The notes under the pieces are model-generated. The model worked only from the letters and a program-made list of their open reading frames with translations, made no database searches and was not told the DNA's origin. Below are positions 59,131-64,000 of a stretch of 64,000 bases of DNA, piece after piece. The translations under genes were made by a program, and so were the position numbers. Position 1 is the stretch's first letter. Each line of letters opens with the position of its first letter. This DNA comes from Haemonchus contortus (lineage: Eukaryota > Nematoda > Chromadorea > Rhabditida > Trichostrongylidae): the NCBI GenBank assembly GCA_000469685.2, contig LS997564.1, forward strand, positions 37,390,472 through 37,454,471, given 5' to 3'.

Positions 59131-60164
59131 CACCAATAACTCAGCTCAAATGAACTATCGATCGGATGCCCTCAATGCGGTCCCAGCGTTCAAATCTAGA
59201 GAGAACTATTTCATTCCTATACAACAAACATTCCGCAGGATGTCTCGATCGTAGATGAGCATAATATGAGGTCGTAGACATACAACATACTTGAAAGGGT
59301 GCATAGCCGAAATGGTAATAGATGACGCATCAGAGGATCTTTCATTTTTCCGTGGCAGATGAGCTGCGATGTTGAAGGCATGCGAATGACTTGATGGGTC
59401 GAACAACTAGTGTAATTAGAGCAACATGAAGTTTGATTCGCTTTCATGTTTCTGGGAATGCTGTCACATTCGATTCTCATTAACCGAAAACTTTTAAGTG
59501 GTAGAAAGGTAACACATCACAGTGTTGCAACTTGAGAGCAGAGCTCGAGAGCAGGGAGAAGTGAAATGGTTTTGAACATCATGGAGCCGGAACCCACTAG
59601 ACTACACTCTTGAATGAAACCACCTCACACAATCGAAGTCGACCGTGGCAAACCGACCCTTCACCATACATGCATGTAAATGCATTTATTAACCAGCGAT
59701 TTAAAAGCTCCCCACCAGAGAGGCTAGATGGGCGACGGAAGAATTTGGAAAGAAGTCTTGTCAGAGCCCTGATTTTGTACCTCTTCACTTAGGAGGCCAG
59801 TGATCTTACAACCACTGCAACCACAACTTCATCCTATTTACCTGACACTAGAAACTGACAGAATTTCTACTCATGATGCTGTTGTCTTTGCCCAAGAAGA
59901 GTCTACTGCCACGATAAAGTTGGATTCAGATCTTATCATTCACGCGGTAGCGATTGAGTTACTGTCCCATCGTCGGATTACTAGTGTTGTTTGGAACGAG
60001 TACAGCTAGCAATCTCTACGATCATACTTAATTTGGTTCTCAGCTTATTTTTGCGACGTTCAGTCAAGTGTAACAGACGTTGATCCTTTCGATTCTGATG
60101 CACTTGTTCTTGAGACCAACGTAGCAGATATTTCGAGCCACACTAATGATAAGGTCTCTGGACG

Positions 60165-60420
60165 TTCATCAATTCCGTCTGAGAGAACTTCCATCCCAAA
60201 TCGTAATGGCTTACTGAATGCGGATCTGAACTACACAATGACTTGCGGTGACCAGCCGATGAACATTCAAAGCTTTCGTCCCCCCAGACGAGTCTAACAA
60301 TCGACCGACCCTGGAGAGATGGAATGCTTGTTTGATCTGAGCAGATCTCGATCTGAAATTTGAAACTGTGGGCATGCGTGTGTGGTAATGTGCCACATGC
60401 CACCCTCTTCTATCATTTCA
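60165..60420 (-). mobile_element. SINE family 1 copy
   Basis: Minus strand: AGGGTGGCATGTGGCACATT (A-box region), a lost B box, then GTTAGACTCGTCTGGGGGG and ATCGGCTGGTCACCGCAAGT and a GGGATGGAAGTTCTC tail, as in the copy at 2.5 kb. Confidence 0.7.
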
Positions 60421-60889
60421 CTTAGAATAGACACCTCAGAACTATCGTCATTTGTATACTTAAAAGAAATCCTTTCAAAAAGCAGAACTCGCAACAGTAC
60501 GCTACAAAAATGAAGTGTTCATTGCAAATGGTAACGGCTCCTTTAGAGGCACAACTCATGATAATTCACACGTACCTAGCTTAGTTGAATTTATGGAAGG
60601 TATGGCGCAGTATAGTCTGAAAATAGCTAGGTCAAAAAAGTAGTAAAAGGAAATTGTACGAGATTATGTGTCTGTGATCGTCTAGACGCTCCCACATGAG
60701 CATTCATTAGCATTCGGCGTCTTAACACTTCGTCGTGGACAGTGCAGTCTCACAAAGCCATCACAGCACGGTCAATTTTTTGTGTGTATGATGGTCAAAC
60801 CGACAGTAAGCTATGTTGGAATCCTAGAAGAAGTTCAATATCGGCCCTAGATGTCTTGATGGTCAAATTCTTCGGAGTCGATCAAACCC

Positions 60890-61140
60890 GTTTTTCATGC
60901 CCCCCAGCATTTAACTTCAATTCAAAATCGTTGCTGTTTTAAAAGTCATGTAGCCCACAAAACGACTTGAGTTAGTCATCCGATGTTCAAGTCGGTGCTT
61001 TTATCCTTCCAGACGAGTCTGGTACTAATTGACCAACCCCATAGGTATAGAAATTAGGGTTATCCTGTACGACTGTCGATCCGAATGCCGAACTTCGGAT
61101 CACGCGTGTGAAGATGCTCCACTTGCCACCATATCACCTC
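60890..61140 (-). mobile_element. SINE family 1 copy
   Basis: Minus strand: ATGGTGGCAAGTGGAGCATC (A-box region near 61.12 kb), then GTACCAGACTCGTCTGGAAG and AACATCGGATGACTAAC-type body. Same orientation as the copy at 60.2 kb. Confidence 0.7.
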
Positions 61141-61295
61141 TACCCATAGTAATAAACACCTTAAATCTGTCTAGGGAGACCATTATCCTGAAATTACATT
61201 TAGTCTTATTGTTGTGTGCGCAATATGTTTCTTGCACCGGAGTTGTGCAAGAAACAGTACGAAGTCCTAATTTGTACCTCTACCTGATTGTGAGA

Positions 61296-61440
61296 CCACT
61301 TTTGCTACCCTTTACAATAATTATCAGCAATGTGATTATCTGAGATGTGAAAATTGTCAATCACCGTATACAGTCAAGGAAAATCGTAGATACAACTTAT
61401 GTGCCACGTGTATGACTGTACAATGTCTAAACTTATTATT
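61296..61440 (+). CDS. Candidate Cys-rich exon (C-x2-C ... C-x2-C)
   Basis: An open frame after a possible acceptor TTGTGAG reads CDYLRCENCQSPYTVKENRR followed by CATC, a C-x2-C-x14-C-x2-C arrangement like a zinc ribbon. No donor with the right phase to reach the exon at 61472 was found. It may be an exon of the downstream gene, a relic, or chance. Confidence 0.25.
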
Positions 61441-61471
61441 TCACTTGCTTATTCGATTCGCTTGATTGCAG

Positions 61472-64000
61472 AAGCATTGCCTGATTGTGATCATCCATGT
61501 TGCATGAAACGTTGTCCTCGACCTTGTTGTCAGGATAGAGAAAAAGGAGAAAATATCCCACTCGCCAGAACAGGTTCCCAATTAGTTTTTGATCACTGAA
61601 AGCGAAAAGTAGAATAATTTCGCAAAAGAGTATCGAGATAGGCTGAACAACTGGTCAGCAATGAAGTCGCTTTTCAATCTATTCCGTTTCTATTTCTTTG
61701 GAAGAAAAGTTGTCAGTCTAAAAAATCTGTCAGTTAAATAAGCGCTTATGAGCTCTTTTGAAGGACCGAATCGCGAACCAGTTCAAGACATGAGACAAGA
61801 CAAAAGAGGACCTACTCCAGGTGATTTTTGGATTGCAGAGGAGTGTTAACTTTTTGCTATCCTGGACCCATTTCTCTCCATCATCTCGCTGTGATTCGAA
61901 TACAAAGAGGCGAACGAAATTGTGAATCTTTCACTACAAGTTTTCGAGTGGAAAGTTTGAGATCTCGCGTTTTATAATGTACAAGTATTAACATAATTTG
62001 GTTGTTTTCATTCAACAGACTTCCTTTGTTCCACCGGAGTTGCTGGGTGCTAATTTCGCTGATTACAGGAAAGACTCGAGCAAAGATCCATACCACAGCA
62101 GCGGTATACCGTTGAATTCACACCATGACCAAAGATTTTGGTATATCATAGGCGTAGGCTTACTCACATAACGTATGCTAACGTGGTTTTGCGCGAATTT
62201 TAATCAAAAGCTTCAAGCAAATGCGTGTGCACTTAAAGGCACCGTTCGCGATGATTCGATGGGCGGGTGTGTCGATGACGTGTCCGCCTCTCATTCGACG
62301 CCGCGTCAGACTGTCTGACGTGACATCGAATGAGAGGCGGACACGTCATCGACACACCCGCCCCTTGAATCATCGCGAACGGTGCCTTTAAGGGAACTGG
62401 GGGAAGAAGCTATTACTAGGTAGGAAGAATTTTATGACATCGGCCAAATAATCGAGGGTACTGCTGTCAGGGCTCTGTTAGCGGTAAGGTACCGCCTCTC
62501 GCATCTGGACAACATGTATGCAAAAATACGGAAAAGGTAGATCAACCTTGATGACCAGCCTCATTTGTGGATCAGGAGATTGAATTTATGCCCTCGTCAA
62601 ATTTGTAGACGGTGAGGTGCGAACGAAAAGATTCGAGACCACTGCCCCTCTAATGTTTCTCATACTTCAACAACTTATTTATCGACGCGATCTATCGCGT
62701 CGTGACAAATTTTTACTGAAATTAAGATAATTTAACCTCTGGCTAACTTGGTCATTGTGCATGGAGGTTTTGCGTTACGTGCATATGACGAAAACGCTTT
62801 ATTAAGACTGAAACTTTTCGTTGCAGAGCGCATCAACGATAGAAACGAAAATCCAGATCAAGAAACACGACCGCCGAAAACAGCTAGATCATCCAGCATA
62901 AAGCCTATTCCTGTGATACGAAGGAGAAGATCATCCAGTGCACGACCTACACCCCAGGAGCAAGGGGGACCGTCCGGTGAGGAACAAAAACAACAGGAAC
63001 AAGGACCTCAGGAACCAGGAGGACCGCCTAGCGCAGATCAACAAGGCAGCCGAAGAAAGAGGTCCAGCGGCTTCTTGCCACGCAAGAGATCATCGAGTAA
63101 CCCTCCCCAGGAGCAAGGGACATTGTCTGCCACCCAGGAAGATGTAGACAAACCTGGCGAGGAACAAAAACCGCAAGAACAAGGACCGCCAAACCAGACA
63201 CAGGAACCGGAGAGGCCAAGCAATGAACAACAAGAAGGAAGACGATCACCTGTCTTCAAGCCACAAAGGAGATCATCCAGTATAAAACCAACACGTCAGG
63301 AACGAGGACTGCAGCCTAATCAGGAACAAGGACCTCAAGAATCAAGTGGACCGCCTAGCGTTGAGCAGCAAGGCAGTCGAAGAAAGAGATCGAGCGGCTT
63401 CTTGCCAGGCAGGAGATCATCGAGTAAGCCTCCTCAGGAGCAAGGGAGATTGTCTGATCAAGAGCAAGGACATCCAGAAGCAGAGAAACCTGGTGAGGAA
63501 CAAAAACAGCAGGAACAAGGAGGGCCGTCTAACCAAGTACAGGAACCAGGGAAACCTCCCAGCGACGAGCAGGGGCCACATGAACAGGGTGTCCCGTCTA
63601 GCGAAGAACAACAACGCGGCCGACGGAAGTTCTTACCTGGCTTCCCACGAAAGAGATCACCCGGTGCACAATCCGCACCCCAGGAACAAGGGGGACCGTC
63701 CAATGATGAAGAAAGATCAGTGGAACCGGGTAATCTGCCCAGCGAAGAACAGAGGTCACAGGAGCCAGGAAAACCAGGTGATGAACAAAAACATGGTGGA
63801 CGAAAGTTCTTACCAGGCTTCATGTCACGAAGAAGGTCGGCCAGTGCACAGCCCACACCCCAGGAACAACAGGGACCGCCCAATGATGAAGAGAGATCAG
63901 TGGAACCGGGTAATCCGCCCAGCGAAGAACAGAGGTCACAGGAGCCAGGCAAACCAGGCGATGAACAAAAACATGGTGGAAGAAAGTTATTACCAGGCTT
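61472..64000 (+). CDS. Low-complexity repeat protein with Cys-rich segment and Arg/Ser motifs (cut by right edge)
   Basis: Three exons in phase 1: 61472-61573 (102 nt; LPDCDHPCCMKRCPRPCC), 61764-61820 (57 nt; EPVQDMRQDKRGPTP) and 62827 to the window end (over 1.17 kb, open throughout). The long exon is rich in Gln, Glu, Pro, Gly and Arg, with repeated PQEQGGPS, EEQKQQEQG and RRKRSSGFLP or RRRSSS motifs; the last two units of 60 residues (GRKFLPGF to GRKLLPGF) are nearly identical. RRxS motifs resemble basophilic kinase sites. A start could also be the ATG at 61423, which reads through the acceptor into the same frame with a hydrophobic start (MSKLIISLAYSIRLI). No known domain. Possibly related to the micro-exon gene at 35.4 kb. 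Confidence 0.7.
62233..62391. mobile_element. TTAA-flanked fold-back MITE (AGGCAC-ended family) in an intron
   Basis: TTAA at 62233-62236 and 62388-62391 flank AGGCACCGTTCGCGATGATT and its complement; almost the entire 151-bp element is one inverted repeat (inner arms GTCGATGACGTGTCCGCCTC and complement). Its ends match the 29.15-kb element. It lies between exons ending at 61820 and starting at 62827. Confidence 0.85.

Noticed and set aside
63038..63952. Long minus-strand frames rich in Cys, Ser and Gly (including one of 164 codons) opposite the second repeat gene
   Set aside because: They are antisense shadows of the Gln/Glu/Pro-rich repeat exon; the plus frame is open for the entire 1.17 kb with a proper acceptor.

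Overview
This is a eukaryotic window, most probably from a parasitic or other strongylid-type nematode. Genes are split into small exons with TTTCAG-type acceptors. One gene belongs to a family I know only from nematodes (MUA-3/MUP-4-type EGF matrix receptors). The intergenic DNA is full of Tc1/mariner-type elements, TTAA-flanked miniature elements and tRNA-derived SINEs. No bacterial, organellar or rRNA sequence was seen. Species cannot be fixed from sequence alone. LAYOUT. 1-8.2 kb, minus strand: the 5' part of a large extracellular EGF-repeat protein (half LDL-receptor-A module, then several EGF and calcium-binding EGF exons joined by phase-1 introns), running off the left edge. 8.5-30 kb: gene-poor, with hairpins, a mariner-like element with perfect 26-bp outer ends (18.17-19.46 kb), SINE copies and a TTAA-flanked element (29.15-29.80 kb). 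30.2-39.6 kb, plus strand: a probable membrane-anchor exon (30.25 kb), a degenerate Tc-type transposon whose left inverted repeat was split by a second TTAA element (32.4-34.6 kb), then 19 small repeat-coding exons (35.4-39.5 kb). 40.9-47.9 kb, minus strand: a nearly complete 18-exon phospholipase B-like gene, resolved from signal peptide to stop codon. 48-61 kb: repeats (a four-copy family partly arranged as an inverted pair, a degenerate minisatellite, two SINEs) with no recognised gene. 61.4-64 kb, plus strand: a second low-complexity gene with a Cys-rich exon, a short exon and a long repeat-coding exon that is still open at the window end. MAIN POINT OF INTEREST. The 35.4-39.5 kb array encodes a Pro/Gly/Glu/Asn/Gln-rich peptide of about 29 residues over and over, one copy per exon. 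Every exon is flanked by phase-1 introns and every exon length is a multiple of three (63-108 nt), so any exon could be skipped, or any set combined, without breaking the frame. That is the architecture of the micro-exon genes described in schistosomes; I do not know of a described nematode equivalent with this repeat. The second gene at 61.4-64 kb uses the same intron phase and a similar residue palette, so the two may be diverged members of one family flanking the phospholipase B-like gene. Function of either is unknown.
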